Below are positions 41,941-51,393 of a DNA stretch of 64,000 nucleotides, in pieces. The stretch spans positions 95,610 to 159,609 of the forward strand of contig JAAVZX010000019.1 of assembly GCA_022791875.1 (NCBI GenBank), read 5' to 3'. The notes under the pieces are model-generated. The model was not told the DNA's origin. It made no database searches and worked only from the letters and a program-made list of their open reading frames with translations. The position numbers were made by a program, and so were the translations under genes. How positions within the stretch are numbered: position 1 is the first letter of the stretch; each line of letters opens with the position of its first letter. The stretch comes from Oscillibacter sp. Its GTDB lineage: Bacteria > Bacillota > Clostridia > Oscillospirales > Oscillospiraceae.

Positions 41941-44900
41941 TCAGGGCCCGTTTTCCGCCTCCGGAACCAGCGTCACCCGGAAGCGGAAGCGCTCGCCGTC
42001 CAGGCGGTACTGAGGCAGCAGCCGGGGGCCGCAGCTCTCGGAGCCGATGCCGTTCTGGCCATAGTCCAGGCAGAGGACGGTATCACCGCATGGGACCAGC
42101 TCGTAGCTGTGGGCCTTCTCCGCCAGCTCTTCCTGGGTGTAGAGGGAGGTATTGAAGCTGAACGGCGCGGCGCCCGCCGCCGTCAGGCGCACCCCGGGGC
42201 CGCTGAGGGACACCCAGTCACAGCCGCAGCGGCTTCCGTTCTCCTGGGGGCGAATATAGTCCTCGTGGAGCCGGGAGACGGGGGCGCGGAAACGTCCGTA
42301 GGACGCGGCGCGGCGCTTGTCCGTATAACTCTCCCCGGGGCCCAAGCCGCAGTATTCCGCCTCCCCCAGCTCCCCCGGCAGGAACAGCCGCAGACCGAAG
42401 CGGGGCAGCTCCGGGAACTCCAGGTTCCGCACCGCATCCAGGTCCGCCGAAATCCTCCCGTCCGGGTACACCGTCCACTCCGCCCGAATGTCCAGGAAGC
42501 GCTGCACCGCAATGGCCGACACCGACAGGTCGCTGCAAATCTTCACGCACCCGTCCTCGTACCGCCATCCGGTTCTGTAGGCGCGGGTGACGCTCCTGTC
42601 GTAGTGGGCGGCCATCCACTCCAGTTTCAATTTCCGGTCGTTGTCCGTGGGGGCTCGCCACACGTTCAGCTCCATGGGCTGGGTGAGAAAGCGCTGTCCG
42701 TCGTAGCTCATGCGGGTGAAGAGGCCCGTGCGCTTGCTGTAGACGTAGAGGACCCGCCCGCTGCAGACCGTGAGATAGTTCTCCTGTTCCTCCACTGCCA
42801 GGGGCGGTCCGCCCTCCGGACGCCGGGACAGCAGCGCCGCGGCATCCTGGTTCCGCCCGTCCCCGTTCTTCAGCGGAATTTCATCAAAGCCCATCAGATG
42901 CCCCGCCGGCACAAGCGGGGTGTCTTTCTTTTTCCGCCAGTTGAGCTTCAAAAAGCACTTCCCCTTTTCCGGCACGGGGACGATCAACGCTACCACCCCC
43001 TCCCCGTGGGGCGGAATATGCCCCAGCTCCGCCTCCGGCACCGCCCCGGAGGCCGTCACAGCACCGTCGCAGCGCACCTCCCAGTCCAGCGCCGCCGCGT
43101 CCTCCAGGCTGGTGAAATCCAGGTAGTTGTGAATCCGCAGGGCCCCGCTGTCCAGGTCGTAGGACAGCGCCCGGGCCGGGCGGTACACGTTCCAATACTC
43201 CAGCAGTCCCGTGTGGGGCCTGCGGTCTGGGAAGACCAGGCCGTCCAGGCAGAAGTTCCCGTCGTGGGGGTACTCCCCGTGGTCCCCGCCGTAGAAATAG
43301 ATGGGCTTACCGTTGGGGGCCGTTCCCTTGAAGACCGCGTGGTCGCACCACTCCCAGACGAAGCCGCCGCACATCACCGGCTCCCTTTCCATCAGCTGAA
43401 AATAATCCTCCAGATCCCCGGGTCCGTTGCCCATGGAATGGGCATACTCACACATGAGGTACGGCTTGTCCGGGTCCCCGTCCAGGTAGGCGCGGATGTC
43501 CTCGAAGGAGGGGTACATGACGCTGTAGAGGTCGATGGCGGCGTAGCCGTACTTCTTCCGGGAGCTGCGGTACTGGGCGCTCTCATAGTGGGTGAGGCGG
43601 CGGGGGTCGAAGGACTTCGTCCACGCCAGCGCCGCCTCGAAGCAGCAGCCGTAGGCGCTCTCGTTCCCCATGGACCAGATCAGCACGCAGGGGCGGTTCT
43701 TGTCCCGCTGGACGCAGCGCTCCGTCCGGTCCAATGTGGCCTCCAGGAACTCCGGGTTGTCCGCGAAGGGCTCGTTCCAGCGCTCCACGTGGTTCTCCCA
43801 GAGGTCGTTTCCGCTGCAATAGAGCTCCGAGGCCCCGTGGCTCTCGTGGTCCGCCTCCGCGATGACGTAGAAGCCATAGCGGTCGCAGAGCTGGCAGAAC
43901 CAGGGCGCGTTGGGGTAGTGGCTGGTGCGGATGGCGTTGAAGTTGTGGCGCTTCATCAGCGTCAAGTCCCGCTTCGCCTGCTCCATGCTGATGGTGAAGC
44001 CCGTCACCGGGTCGGAGTCGTGGCGGTTCACGCCCCGGAACTTTACCGGTGTCCCGTTGATCAGGACCTGGTTGTTTTCCGTCCGGATCTCCCGGAAGCC
44101 CACTTGGTCCGTGATCACCTCCCCGGTGGCCTCCAAAACCAGGGTGTAAAGATATGGATCTTCGGCGTTCCAGAGGCGGCAGCCGGGCACATCCAGCACG
44201 GCGCACTGCTGGTACGTCCCTCCCTCCGGCAATTCCGCCGGAACGCAGGCTCCCACCGTCTGCCCCTTCCCGTCCAGGAGGGTCAGGCGCAGGGGCACCG
44301 CCTCCCGGAAGAAGTTCAGGCGCACCTCCAGCTGGCCTCCGCCCTCCCGGAGATCCGTGGTCACAAAGTAGTCGAACACGGCCTCCTCCGGACGTTTCAG
44401 CAGGTACACGTCCCGGAAAATGCCGCTCATGCGGAATTTGTCCTGGTCCTCCAGATAGCTCCCGTCGCACCATTTCAGCACCAGCACCGCCAGCATGTTC
44501 TGCCCGTCCCGGAGGTATTTTGTGATGTCGAACTCGCTGGTGGAGTGGGACACCTGGCTGTACCCCACCCGCTCCCCGTTCACCCACAGATAGAAGCAGG
44601 AATCCACCCCCTCGAAGCACAGGCAGGCCCGCGGCGCGGCCTCGTCCCGCTTGTAGAAGAAATGGTGCACGTAGGCCCCGCAGGGGTTCTCCTGGGGGAC
44701 ATACGGCGGGTCCGCGGGGAAGGGGTAGCGGATGTTGGTGTACTGGTGCCGGTCGAAGCCGTGGTTCTGCCAGCAGCTTGGGACGGGAATCGACCCGAAG
44801 CCCTCCAGCGGGTTCCCCGGCTCGTAGAAGGGCTCCCGGACCTCCTCTACGCTGGGGTACCACCGGAAGCTCCAGATCCCGTTCAGGAGCTGGAAGCGGT

Positions 44901-45024
44901 CGGAGCGCGCACGGCTCTCCGGCAGGCCCTCCAGCCGTCCTGAGGCGGGGATGTAGTAGGCGCGGTTGGGCAGGGTGTTCTGGTGCAGGACGTGCAGGTC
45001 CTCGTAATACCTGGGCACAATCAT
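41941..45024 (-). CDS. lacZ: Beta-galactosidase, GH2 family
   Basis: A 1027-residue cytosolic enzyme that hydrolyses beta-galactosides. It has the LacZ five-domain order: sugar-binding domain (LLNGIWSFRWYPS), immunoglobulin-like domain, TIM barrel, second immunoglobulin-like domain and a beta-galactosidase small-chain domain. The acid/base Glu is in IWSMGNESAYG and the nucleophile Glu in PYLMCEYAHSMGNGPGDLEDY; FRGVNRHDSDPVTG is also intact. Length equals that of the Escherichia coli enzyme. AGGAGGGA precedes ATG 45024. It is divergent from an AraC regulator and followed by the symporter. Confidence 0.96.
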   Translation of the reverse strand: MIVPRYYEDLHVLHQNTLPNRAYYIPASGRLEGLPESRARSDRFQLLNGIWSFRWYPSVEEVREPFYEPGNPLEGFGSIPVPSCWQNHGFDRHQYTNIRYPFPADPPYVPQENPCGAYVHHFFYKRDEAAPRACLCFEGVDSCFYLWVNGERVGYSQVSHSTSEFDITKYLRDGQNMLAVLVLKWCDGSYLEDQDKFRMSGIFRDVYLLKRPEEAVFDYFVTTDLREGGGQLEVRLNFFREAVPLRLTLLDGKGQTVGACVPAELPEGGTYQQCAVLDVPGCRLWNAEDPYLYTLVLEATGEVITDQVGFREIRTENNQVLINGTPVKFRGVNRHDSDPVTGFTISMEQAKRDLTLMKRHNFNAIRTSHYPNAPWFCQLCDRYGFYVIAEADHESHGASELYCSGNDLWENHVERWNEPFADNPEFLEATLDRTERCVQRDKNRPCVLIWSMGNESAYGCCFEAALAWTKSFDPRRLTHYESAQYRSSRKKYGYAAIDLYSVMYPSFEDIRAYLDGDPDKPYLMCEYAHSMGNGPGDLEDYFQLMEREPVMCGGFVWEWCDHAVFKGTAPNGKPIYFYGGDHGEYPHDGNFCLDGLVFPDRRPHTGLLEYWNVYRPARALSYDLDSGALRIHNYLDFTSLEDAAALDWEVRCDGAVTASGAVPEAELGHIPPHGEGVVALIVPVPEKGKCFLKLNWRKKKDTPLVPAGHLMGFDEIPLKNGDGRNQDAAALLSRRPEGGPPLAVEEQENYLTVCSGRVLYVYSKRTGLFTRMSYDGQRFLTQPMELNVWRAPTDNDRKLKLEWMAAHYDRSVTRAYRTGWRYEDGCVKICSDLSVSAIAVQRFLDIRAEWTVYPDGRISADLDAVRNLEFPELPRFGLRLFLPGELGEAEYCGLGPGESYTDKRRAASYGRFRAPVSRLHEDYIRPQENGSRCGCDWVSLSGPGVRLTAAGAAPFSFNTSLYTQEELAEKAHSYELVPCGDTVLCLDYGQNGIGSESCGPRLLPQYRLDGERFRFRVTLVPEAENGP

Positions 45025-45159
45025 GGGTGAATCCCTCCTGTTCAGCAGTTTCGCTGGGGCCTGGTCCTCTCTATGTTCAGAATAGCCCCTGTTTCTGGGA
45101 ATTCATATAGAAGGAATCACCCGAAATAACGACAAAATCAACCGGATCAGGCTTCCATC

Positions 45160-45188
45160 TTGATTTTCCCGGCAAAAGCAGGCATGAT
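45160..45188 (+). promoter_or_regulatory. Promoter of the AraC-family gene
   Basis: TTGATT (45160-45165), 17 bp, CATGAT (45183-45188), 42 bp ahead of the start. The opposite lacZ promoter has only a weak -35, in keeping with an activator-dependent promoter. Confidence 0.5.
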
Positions 45189-45230
45189 TGTAAAGCCAGA
45201 ATCAGACCGAACGACGGGAGGGACACACAA

Positions 45231-46100
45231 ATGTATATCAATTCAGGCTATCTCCGCAGTTCCAGGGTGGATTTCAAGGATTACACCCGTCCCCTGGTGG
45301 TGGGAAGCTGCGGCACCTACCGCCTCTCCGGCCGCCCGGACGCCCTGCCCACCCACCGGCCCCGGGGCCGTGTGGACTACCAGCTTCTTTACGTCGCCAA
45401 GGGAAAGGCACACTTTTTCTTCGACGGACGGGAGGAGGTCGTCGGCGCAGGCAGCATGGTGCTCTACGCGCCTCGGGAGGAACAGAAATACATCTACTAC
45501 ACCGCCGAGCGCCCGGAGATCTTCTGGGTCCACTTCACCGGATATGACGTCAGGAATATTCTCGACTTCTACCGCTTCGACTCCCAAAAGCACGTCTACG
45601 CCACCGGCACCCGCTCCGAGTACCGCTGGCTCTTCCAGCGGATGATCCTGGAGCTCCAGCTCTGCAAGCCCTTGTACGAAGAAATGTTAGCCTCCCTCCT
45701 GAACGATCTCTTTCTCCTCATCTGCCGCCAGATGGACCCCGACCGCCGCCAGACCGACGTCATCCACGACCAGATCGTGGAAGCCGTCGCCTATTTCAGC
45801 GAGAACTACAACCAGACCATCAGCGTCAGCGACTACGCCAGATCCCACCACATCAGCACCAATTATTTTATACGGAGCCTGAAGCAGTATATCGGCATGA
45901 CCCCCAAGCAGTATATCGCCTCCGTCCGCATGGCCAACGCCCAGATGCTTCTCGAAAACAGCGCCTACACAATCCAGGAAATCGCCTCCTTCGTAGGCTA
46001 CACCGACGCCCTCTACTTCGGCCGCCTCTTCAAACGCGAAACCGGCATGACCCCCTCCGAATACCGCAAACAGTTCCAATCCCAACCCGAACAAGCATAA
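45231..46100 (+). CDS. AraC-family transcriptional regulator of the lac genes
   Basis: A 289-residue regulator. The N-terminal cupin-like domain (about 25-120) has HRPRGRVDYQLLYVAKGKAH and MVLYAPREEQKY, typical sugar-sensing parts. The C-terminal 100 residues hold two helix-turn-helix units (SVSDYARSHHISTNYFIRSL and IQEIASFVGYTDALYFGRLF, then GMTPSEYRK). GGGAGGGACAC precedes ATG 45231. Divergence from lacZ with 206 bp between them makes it the likely activator of lacZ and the symporter. Confidence 0.9.
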   Translation: MYINSGYLRSSRVDFKDYTRPLVVGSCGTYRLSGRPDALPTHRPRGRVDYQLLYVAKGKAHFFFDGREEVVGAGSMVLYAPREEQKYIYYTAERPEIFWVHFTGYDVRNILDFYRFDSQKHVYATGTRSEYRWLFQRMILELQLCKPLYEEMLASLLNDLFLLICRQMDPDRRQTDVIHDQIVEAVAYFSENYNQTISVSDYARSHHISTNYFIRSLKQYIGMTPKQYIASVRMANAQMLLENSAYTIQEIASFVGYTDALYFGRLFKRETGMTPSEYRKQFQSQPEQA

Positions 46101-46103
46101 AAA

Positions 46104-46146
46104 CCGTACCCTGCCCAATGGTACGCTGGGCAGGGTGCGGTTTTTT
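46104..46146 (+). terminator. Terminator of the AraC gene
   Basis: CCGTACCCTGCCCA pairs with TGGGCAGGGTGCGG (one mismatch) around a nine-base loop, followed by six T residues. Confidence 0.88.
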
Positions 46147-46150
46147 GATC

Positions 46151-46239
46151 CCGCGGGGGACGGGAGGCCTCCGGCGGCCAGGGGCTTTGCCCCTGGACCC
46201 CACCAGAGGGGCGTGCGCCCCTCTGGACTCCGGCAGATC
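46151..46239 (+). repeat. Family I palindromic repeat, copy 8
   Basis: CCCGCGGGGG and GGCCTCCGGCGGCC head, hairpins CCAGGGGC-TTT-GCCCCTGG and CCAGAGGGGC-GTGC-GCCCCTCTGG, tail CTCCGGCAGATC. It lies between convergent genes. Confidence 0.88.
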
Positions 46240-46283
46240 ACTCCTTTTTAGGTGGGCTTTATCGCTTTGATAGTGTGGTGCTT

Positions 46284-48785
46284 TTACTCGGCTGCTTCGA
46301 TGGAATCCACGATGCTCATGCGGCTGATCCTTCTTAATGGAATGCACGTTGCAAGCAGACAGGCGGCGATGGCCAGCACCGACGCCTCTGCCATGGGAAT
46401 AATCGGAACTGCTGTCAAAAGGATTTCATTGATCGTTGCGGCCTCTATGAAAATTGTGCAGACATACCCCGCAACACTTCCAATCACCGCCGCAATCATG
46501 CCATAGTACGCCCCCTCCCACAAAAACACCTTGAACAAACTCCCCGCGCTCATGCCAATCGCCCTCTGCATGCCGATCTCGCTGACGCGGGTGTGAATAT
46601 TCGTGTAGACCGTATTGACGATGTTCAGCAGTCCGATCAGAGCCACGAACAGAATCAGTCCCCACGCCAGAAGCTGGATCTGCGCAAAACTCTCCGCCAA
46701 TTGCCGGTCCGTGTCCTCGTAGGACAGCCAAAGCGTCCCCGGAACGCGCCCCGCCAAGGCTTCTGCCACGCCGTCATATTCCTCCCGATCAACGCCCTCC
46801 GCCAGCTTAGGAAGCAGCTCGTTATAGACCGTCTTTCCCGTGAGCGCGGCGTACAAATCCTCGTTCACAATCACCTGTATCCCGTTGACAAACCCGCTGT
46901 TCCCGACGCTCATATAAGTGTCATAGCCGTCCAAAGTATCCAGCACAGCCAGCTCCCGCCCCGCCACGGTAATCGTATCACCTGTCCGGATGCAGGTGCG
47001 CGGAATCTCCTGCCCCTCGAAGACCAGAGGCAGCGGATTGCGGATCATGCACCCTTCCCCGTCTTTCAGCTTTTCCAGCAATTCCGGCGGCAGGGAGGAA
47101 AAGGCGCGGTCCCAGTAAGCGCTGTTCAATCCTACGATTTGAAAGCTCTCCGCAGGCTGGAGCCGGAATCCGAAGCCGATTCCCACCGGATAACCGTCCC
47201 CTCCCTGCTCATATCGGGAAAACTGCATCGCGCATAGGCTTTCCACACGTGGATCGTCCTGCATTGCCTGGTATTCCTCCGTTGAGAAGCCAGCCGCCTC
47301 GTTGGTGATGGAGTAATCCCCATAGTGCTCCGCCACGCCGCTTCCCGCGGTATTCAGCAGTCCCACCGCCCCCTGGAGCGCGATAAAGACGGTGATGCTC
47401 ATCACCAATGACAAGATAGTAATAGCGGTGCGTCCCGGACTGCGCTTCATGTTCAGGCGCGCGTAAAAGGCTTCAAAGCTGCGGATTTTCTTAGCCTTTC
47501 GCCCCCGCCGCCTGATTTTCCCCTGGCTCCCCGCCATAGCGACCGTCGGGGCCACACGCGACGCATACCGCGCCGCAGGCAGAGCCGCAGACATTGCAAA
47601 TATTAACGTAACAGCGGCGCTCGACAGCAGAAAAACGCCCTTCCCGCCGCTGTTTTCAGCAATCAAACGGTTCAGCTCCCCCGCGTCGCGGACCAGAAAA
47701 ATATCCGGCGACAGCAGGCCCGTGGCGGCGGTAAGGATGCCCTGGGCCGACAGGGTGCCCAGCAGCAAACCGGCGGGAATGCCCACCGCGCACAGCAGCA
47801 GGATCTGGGCCGTCACGAGAAAATAGAGCTGGCTTCTGTCCGCGCCCATGGCCCGCAGAACGCCGTACTGGGTCATGCGCCGGGACACGGCAATCTTCAA
47901 AATATTGTAAATCACCAGCCCCGCCGCCAGCAAAAGCAGCGTCCCCACCAGAATGCCCGCGATCAGCATCAGGGAGAAGCCCTCCCCGGAAGCGTCCGAC
48001 ACGTCGGCGGCCTCCGCGCTGTAGCGGATGCCCAACGCCTCCAGATATGGAATGTTGTACGTGGTATCCAGCTCATGGACATTCAGGGCCGCGGTCAGAT
48101 CGTCCATGGTGGCCTGGAACGCCCCCTTGTCCGCCGCGCAGACGTCCACATTATAGTAAAAATATTCCTCCGGAAGAAGGGCCTCCGCCGTCCCAGGACC
48201 CACGATGCCGTTGACGGTGCCGGCGGCGTAGTTGAGGTAGTTGCTCTCGGTGACGCCCACTAAAGTGAAGTCCGCCGTGAAGTCGTAGGATTGGGTCATG
48301 ACCCCGTGGCGCAGGGCCTTTTCAATCGAGAGGGTCAATTTGTCCCCCAGATTACCCGAAAAGCCCAGATACCCCAGCACATCCTCCGGCAGAGCAATCT
48401 CCATAGGGGCCTCTGGCAGACGCCCCTCCCTGACGGCGGAAATGGAAGGATACACCGTGCGCACATCCTCCTGGAACTCGCTCAGCCCCAGAATCAGCGT
48501 GTTCTCCAGCCGCACGCTCCCCAGCACCACAGAGCTGCCCACGAAGGACAGCCTGGGGTCGTTTCTCAGCGTTTCCAGCTGTTCCCTGTTCATCTGCACA
48601 AACCCGGCGTGGCGCTTCCCGCCGATGGCGATGGCCTGCTGCTGCCGCATGGCGGACAGCACCCCCGCCGACTGCCCGATCACCGCCGTCATCATGGTAG
48701 ATAGGACGATGGCCAGGAGAATCAGCACGGACGTGACCCGCTGGGCCAGCAGTTCTTTCAGCGCCAGTGTGTGATAACGTCTCAT
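46284..48785 (-). CDS. ABC transporter permease, FtsX/MacB type
   Basis: An 833-residue membrane protein with two copies of the FtsX layout. One helix near residue 25 is followed by a large extracellular domain, then three helices near 270-420. A second such set starts near 460, with the last three helices at the C-terminus (MQRAIGMSAGSLFKVFLWEGAYYG). Both FtsX cores keep the YGVLRAMGAD / IGMQRAIGMS coupling motif. Such permeases often act in peptide-antibiotic defence or lipoprotein traffic. It overlaps the ATPase gene by ATGA. Confidence 0.9.
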   Translation of the reverse strand: MRRYHTLALKELLAQRVTSVLILLAIVLSTMMTAVIGQSAGVLSAMRQQQAIAIGGKRHAGFVQMNREQLETLRNDPRLSFVGSSVVLGSVRLENTLILGLSEFQEDVRTVYPSISAVREGRLPEAPMEIALPEDVLGYLGFSGNLGDKLTLSIEKALRHGVMTQSYDFTADFTLVGVTESNYLNYAAGTVNGIVGPGTAEALLPEEYFYYNVDVCAADKGAFQATMDDLTAALNVHELDTTYNIPYLEALGIRYSAEAADVSDASGEGFSLMLIAGILVGTLLLLAAGLVIYNILKIAVSRRMTQYGVLRAMGADRSQLYFLVTAQILLLCAVGIPAGLLLGTLSAQGILTAATGLLSPDIFLVRDAGELNRLIAENSGGKGVFLLSSAAVTLIFAMSAALPAARYASRVAPTVAMAGSQGKIRRRGRKAKKIRSFEAFYARLNMKRSPGRTAITILSLVMSITVFIALQGAVGLLNTAGSGVAEHYGDYSITNEAAGFSTEEYQAMQDDPRVESLCAMQFSRYEQGGDGYPVGIGFGFRLQPAESFQIVGLNSAYWDRAFSSLPPELLEKLKDGEGCMIRNPLPLVFEGQEIPRTCIRTGDTITVAGRELAVLDTLDGYDTYMSVGNSGFVNGIQVIVNEDLYAALTGKTVYNELLPKLAEGVDREEYDGVAEALAGRVPGTLWLSYEDTDRQLAESFAQIQLLAWGLILFVALIGLLNIVNTVYTNIHTRVSEIGMQRAIGMSAGSLFKVFLWEGAYYGMIAAVIGSVAGYVCTIFIEAATINEILLTAVPIIPMAEASVLAIAACLLATCIPLRRISRMSIVDSIEAAE

Positions 48786-49453
48786 ACCGCCGCCTCCGAA
48801 AGAACCCCGTCCACAATGGTCAGCCGGCGCTCCGCCATGCCCGCGATGCGGCTGTCATGGGTGATCACCACCAGCGCCTTTCCCATCTCCTTCCCCACGG
48901 TCCGCAAAAGCTCCATCACCTCGCCGCCGCTTCGGCTGTCCAGGTTTCCGGTGGGCTCGTCGGCGAAAATCACGTCCGGCTTCGCAATGAGGGCCCGGGC
49001 GACGGCCGTGCGCTGCTGCTGTCCGCCGGACAGCTCGTGGGGCAGATGGCTCAGGCGGTCCTGAATGCCCAGCATTTGGGCCAGCTCCCGGAGGTACGCC
49101 TCGTCCGGCTGCTTCCGGTCCAGGAGCAGGGGCATGATGATATTCTCCCGGGCCGTCAGGACGGGCAGCAGGTGGAACTGCTGGAAGACGAAGCCGATCC
49201 GGCGGCGGCGGAACGCGGACAGCTCCTTGTCCGACAGGCTGTAGAGGTCCTTCCCGTCGTAGGTCAGATGGCCGCTGCTGGGGCGGTCCAGGCCGGACAG
49301 GAGGTGCAGAAGCGTGCTCTTCCCGCTGCCGGAGGGACCCATGATGGAGATGAAATCGCCGGGGGCGATGGTCAGAGACGCTCTGTTCAGGGCCGTGACC
49401 TGGTTCCCGCCTCCGCCGTAAATTTTTGTCAGTTCTTTTGCTTCGATGTTCAT
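48782..49453 (-). CDS. ABC transporter ATP-binding protein (MacB/LolD type)
   Basis: A 223-residue ATPase. Walker A is GPSGSGKST, the signature is LSGGQQQRTAVARAL and Walker B is VIFADEPTGNLDS, followed by VITHDSRIA. AAGGAGGGTG precedes ATG 49453; an earlier in-frame start lies in the promoter region. It pairs with the FtsX-type permease. The region upstream carries the same direct-repeat operator as the two-component genes. Confidence 0.95.
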   Translation of the reverse strand: MNIEAKELTKIYGGGGNQVTALNRASLTIAPGDFISIMGPSGSGKSTLLHLLSGLDRPSSGHLTYDGKDLYSLSDKELSAFRRRRIGFVFQQFHLLPVLTARENIIMPLLLDRKQPDEAYLRELAQMLGIQDRLSHLPHELSGGQQQRTAVARALIAKPDVIFADEPTGNLDSRSGGEVMELLRTVGKEMGKALVVITHDSRIAGMAERRLTIVDGVLSEAAV

Positions 49454-49499
49454 AAAAACACCCTCCTTATGTGGTATAAGGAGAGTGTAAAGGGCAAAT

Positions 49500-49517
49500 C
49501 TCAAGAAACGCTCAAGA
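49500..49517 (-). promoter_or_regulatory. Direct-repeat operator upstream of the ABC genes
   Basis: CTCAAGA occurs at 49500-49506 and 49511-49517 on the plus strand, an 11-bp period typical of OmpR-family sites. GCAAATCTCAAGAAA around the first repeat is identical to that at 51315-51329. It overlaps the end of the kinase gene and faces the ATPase gene. Confidence 0.7.
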
Positions 49518-50597
49518 TCTGCGTTTTATTTGAAAAGATGCCGTTGCCGCCGCGCCGTTCCGGTTCTCCAGGCGGAGCCCGCCGCCGTGCTTCAGGCACA
49601 GGAGGCCGCTGACGTACAGTCCCATGCCGAAGTGCTCCGCGTTTTCCTCCAGCTTTCCGAAGGGCTTCGGACCGCTTTTCAGCAGTTCCGGCGGAAAGCC
49701 GGGGCCGTCGTCCGCGACGGTCAGCAGCAGGCGGTCCTTTTCCAGGGCGAGCGTAATTTCCAGCTTCTTTTGCGCAAAGCGGGCCGCGTTTCCGATCAGG
49801 TTTTCCGCAACGGTCAGAAAAATCCCGCGGTCGATCTCCACCGCTTCCCCCTCCGGACCGTGAACCTCCGTCTCCAGCATTGGGGCCAACAGGCGCGCCG
49901 TCTCCTCCGCCTCCCCGCGCAGGTCGGCGCACTCCGCCGCGCTGGGGTTCACGGGCATCTGCTCCAGCCGCTGAATTCCGCTCATGGCCTCCACGTACTG
50001 TTCAATTCTTGCCGTGTACCGTTCCAGGCGGTCAAGGGCCTGGGGGGCAGAAGCGTCCTGCCGCAGCAGCGTCACGCTGCCTTTCAGGACCGTGACGGGG
50101 TTGCGGAGGTCGTGGGCAAAGGCGGCGTTGAGCCGCCTGCGTTCCTCCGCCTGACGCCACAGCTCTTGGTTGGTTTTCAGCAATTCCAGACGCATCCCCT
50201 CAAAGGCCGCGCAGATCTGCCCCAGCTCGTCGGAGCCTGCGGCGGGGATGGTGAAGTCCAGGTCGTGGGCTTGGATGCGCCTGGTCCCCTCCATCAGAAT
50301 GCGGATGGGCTCTTTCAGCTTCCATCGGTAGAAGAGCGCCCCCGCCAGCCCTAGTCCCGCCGCCGGAAACAGGATGCAGCCCGCCAGCGGGACGATATCC
50401 AGCACCGCCCGCCGCCTCAGCTGCTCCGGCGTGGGCTCGGGCAGGAGGGTCACGATTCCGTCGGTCCCGATGGACACCTCGACGGAGGGATACCGGGACG
50501 CCAGGGACCAGCAGCCCACCCACAGCAGCGCCGCCAGCGCCGCCGACACCAGCAGGCCGCAGGCCGTCAGCAGAAAGAAGGCCCGCCGCAGGCCCAT
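49512..50597 (-). CDS. Sensor histidine kinase of the ABC module
   Basis: A 361-residue kinase. Two membrane helices (about 7-30 and 68-90) enclose a short extracellular loop of about 37 residues. A HAMP region follows, then the phosphoacceptor His162 in AHDLRNPVTVL and the ATPase domain (NLIGNAARFA, VADDGPGFP, HFGMGLYVSG). ATG 50597 has TGAGG just upstream, six bases after the response regulator stop. A small loop with an ABC transporter partner recalls kinases that sense through their transporter; this is inferred. Confidence 0.9.
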   Translation of the reverse strand: MGLRRAFFLLTACGLLVSAALAALLWVGCWSLASRYPSVEVSIGTDGIVTLLPEPTPEQLRRRAVLDIVPLAGCILFPAAGLGLAGALFYRWKLKEPIRILMEGTRRIQAHDLDFTIPAAGSDELGQICAAFEGMRLELLKTNQELWRQAEERRRLNAAFAHDLRNPVTVLKGSVTLLRQDASAPQALDRLERYTARIEQYVEAMSGIQRLEQMPVNPSAAECADLRGEAEETARLLAPMLETEVHGPEGEAVEIDRGIFLTVAENLIGNAARFAQKKLEITLALEKDRLLLTVADDGPGFPPELLKSGPKPFGKLEENAEHFGMGLYVSGLLCLKHGGGLRLENRNGAAATASFQIKRRS

Positions 50598-50602
50598 GTT
50601 CC

Positions 50603-51280
50603 TCAGCCGTTCCACTTGTACCCGCACCCCCAGACTGTCTCGATGTAGCTGTGCGGCGTGTGGGCCGCCAGCTTGGAGCGGATTTTGCGGATGTGCTCCA
50701 TGACGGTGCCGCTGCTGCCCTCGCCGTCGATTCCCCAAATGGTCTCGTAAATCCGCTCCCGGTCGAAGACCTGCCCCGCGTTCAGGGAGAGAAGTTCCAC
50801 TATGTCAAATTCGCGCCGGGAAAGGGACACGGCGGCACCGTCCACGGTCACGGTGCGGGCGGAGTAGTCCACCGCGCAGTCCCCGAAGAAGCGCACGGCA
50901 GGCGGGCTGTTCCGCCGCCGCTCCCGGCGCAGGTGGGCCTCGATCCGCGCCGCCAGCTCGTCCAGGTCGAAGGGCTTTACGATGTAGTCGTCCGCGCCCG
51001 CCTGGAAGCCGGTGATCTGGTCGGCGGACTCGATGCGGGCGGTCAGGAACAGGATCGGGCAGGCTACGTGGCTGCGGATGGTCCGGCACACGGACAGGCC
51101 GTCCGTTCCCGGCATGTTGATGTCCAGGAGGATCAGATCGGGGCGGCTCTCCGCTTTTTGAATGGCCTCCTGGCCGCTGCAGGCCGTCAGGACCTCGTAT
51201 TGGGGGCTGAAATAGGCTTTGATTGTGTCTGTGATGCCCCGCTCGTCGTCCGCTATCAGCAGTTTCGGTTTCACGATCAT
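50603..51280 (-). CDS. OmpR-family response regulator of the ABC module
   Basis: A 225-residue regulator with acidic pocket DDE (11-13), phosphoacceptor Asp53 in LLDINMPG and the KPFDLDELAARIEAHLRRE link. The C-terminal winged helix has LSRREFDIVELLSLNAGQVF and SGTVMEHIRKIRSKL. GGAGAGGAGA precedes ATG 51280; GTG at codon 3 has better spacing and is possible. Direct repeats upstream match those in front of the ABC genes, so it probably regulates both. Confidence 0.93.
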   Translation of the reverse strand: MIVKPKLLIADDERGITDTIKAYFSPQYEVLTACSGQEAIQKAESRPDLILLDINMPGTDGLSVCRTIRSHVACPILFLTARIESADQITGFQAGADDYIVKPFDLDELAARIEAHLRRERRRNSPPAVRFFGDCAVDYSARTVTVDGAAVSLSRREFDIVELLSLNAGQVFDRERIYETIWGIDGEGSSGTVMEHIRKIRSKLAAHTPHSYIETVWGCGYKWNG

Positions 51281-51319
51281 TCTCCTCTCCGCAGGTTTTT
51301 ACTATTTTATCACGCAAAT

Positions 51320-51337
51320 CTCAAGAAAGTCTCAAGA
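51320..51337 (-). promoter_or_regulatory. Direct-repeat operator upstream of the response regulator
   Basis: CTCAAGA at 51320-51326 and 51331-51337 on the plus strand, period 11 bp. On the minus strand it reads TCTTGAG-N4-TCTTGAG, with the second copy in a -35 position. It implies autoregulation. Confidence 0.7.
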
Positions 51338-51347
51338 AAAAATTTTT

Positions 51348-51376
51348 TCGTGACATTCAGAGAATATCTCGTGACA
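51348..51376 (+). promoter_or_regulatory. Candidate LytTR operator: TCGTGACA repeats
   Basis: TCGTGACA is repeated exactly at 51348-51355 and 51369-51376, a 21-bp period. LytTR proteins bind pairs of roughly 9-bp direct repeats spaced by two helical turns. It is upstream of the promoter that drives the LytTR gene. Confidence 0.65.
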
Positions 51377-51393
51377 AACCGGCCCGCGGGCGC

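Noticed and set aside
41830..44943. A 1037-codon open frame on the plus strand opposite lacZ
   Set aside because: It mirrors lacZ exactly and has no family motif, no ribosome site and skewed composition (Arg, Gly, His, Val rich). Strong third-position GC bias in lacZ removes stops on the other strand.
49454..49511. Longer ATPase with 17 extra N-terminal residues starting at 49504
   Set aside because: That extension covers the promoter and direct repeats. AAGGAGGGTG is correctly placed for ATG 49453.
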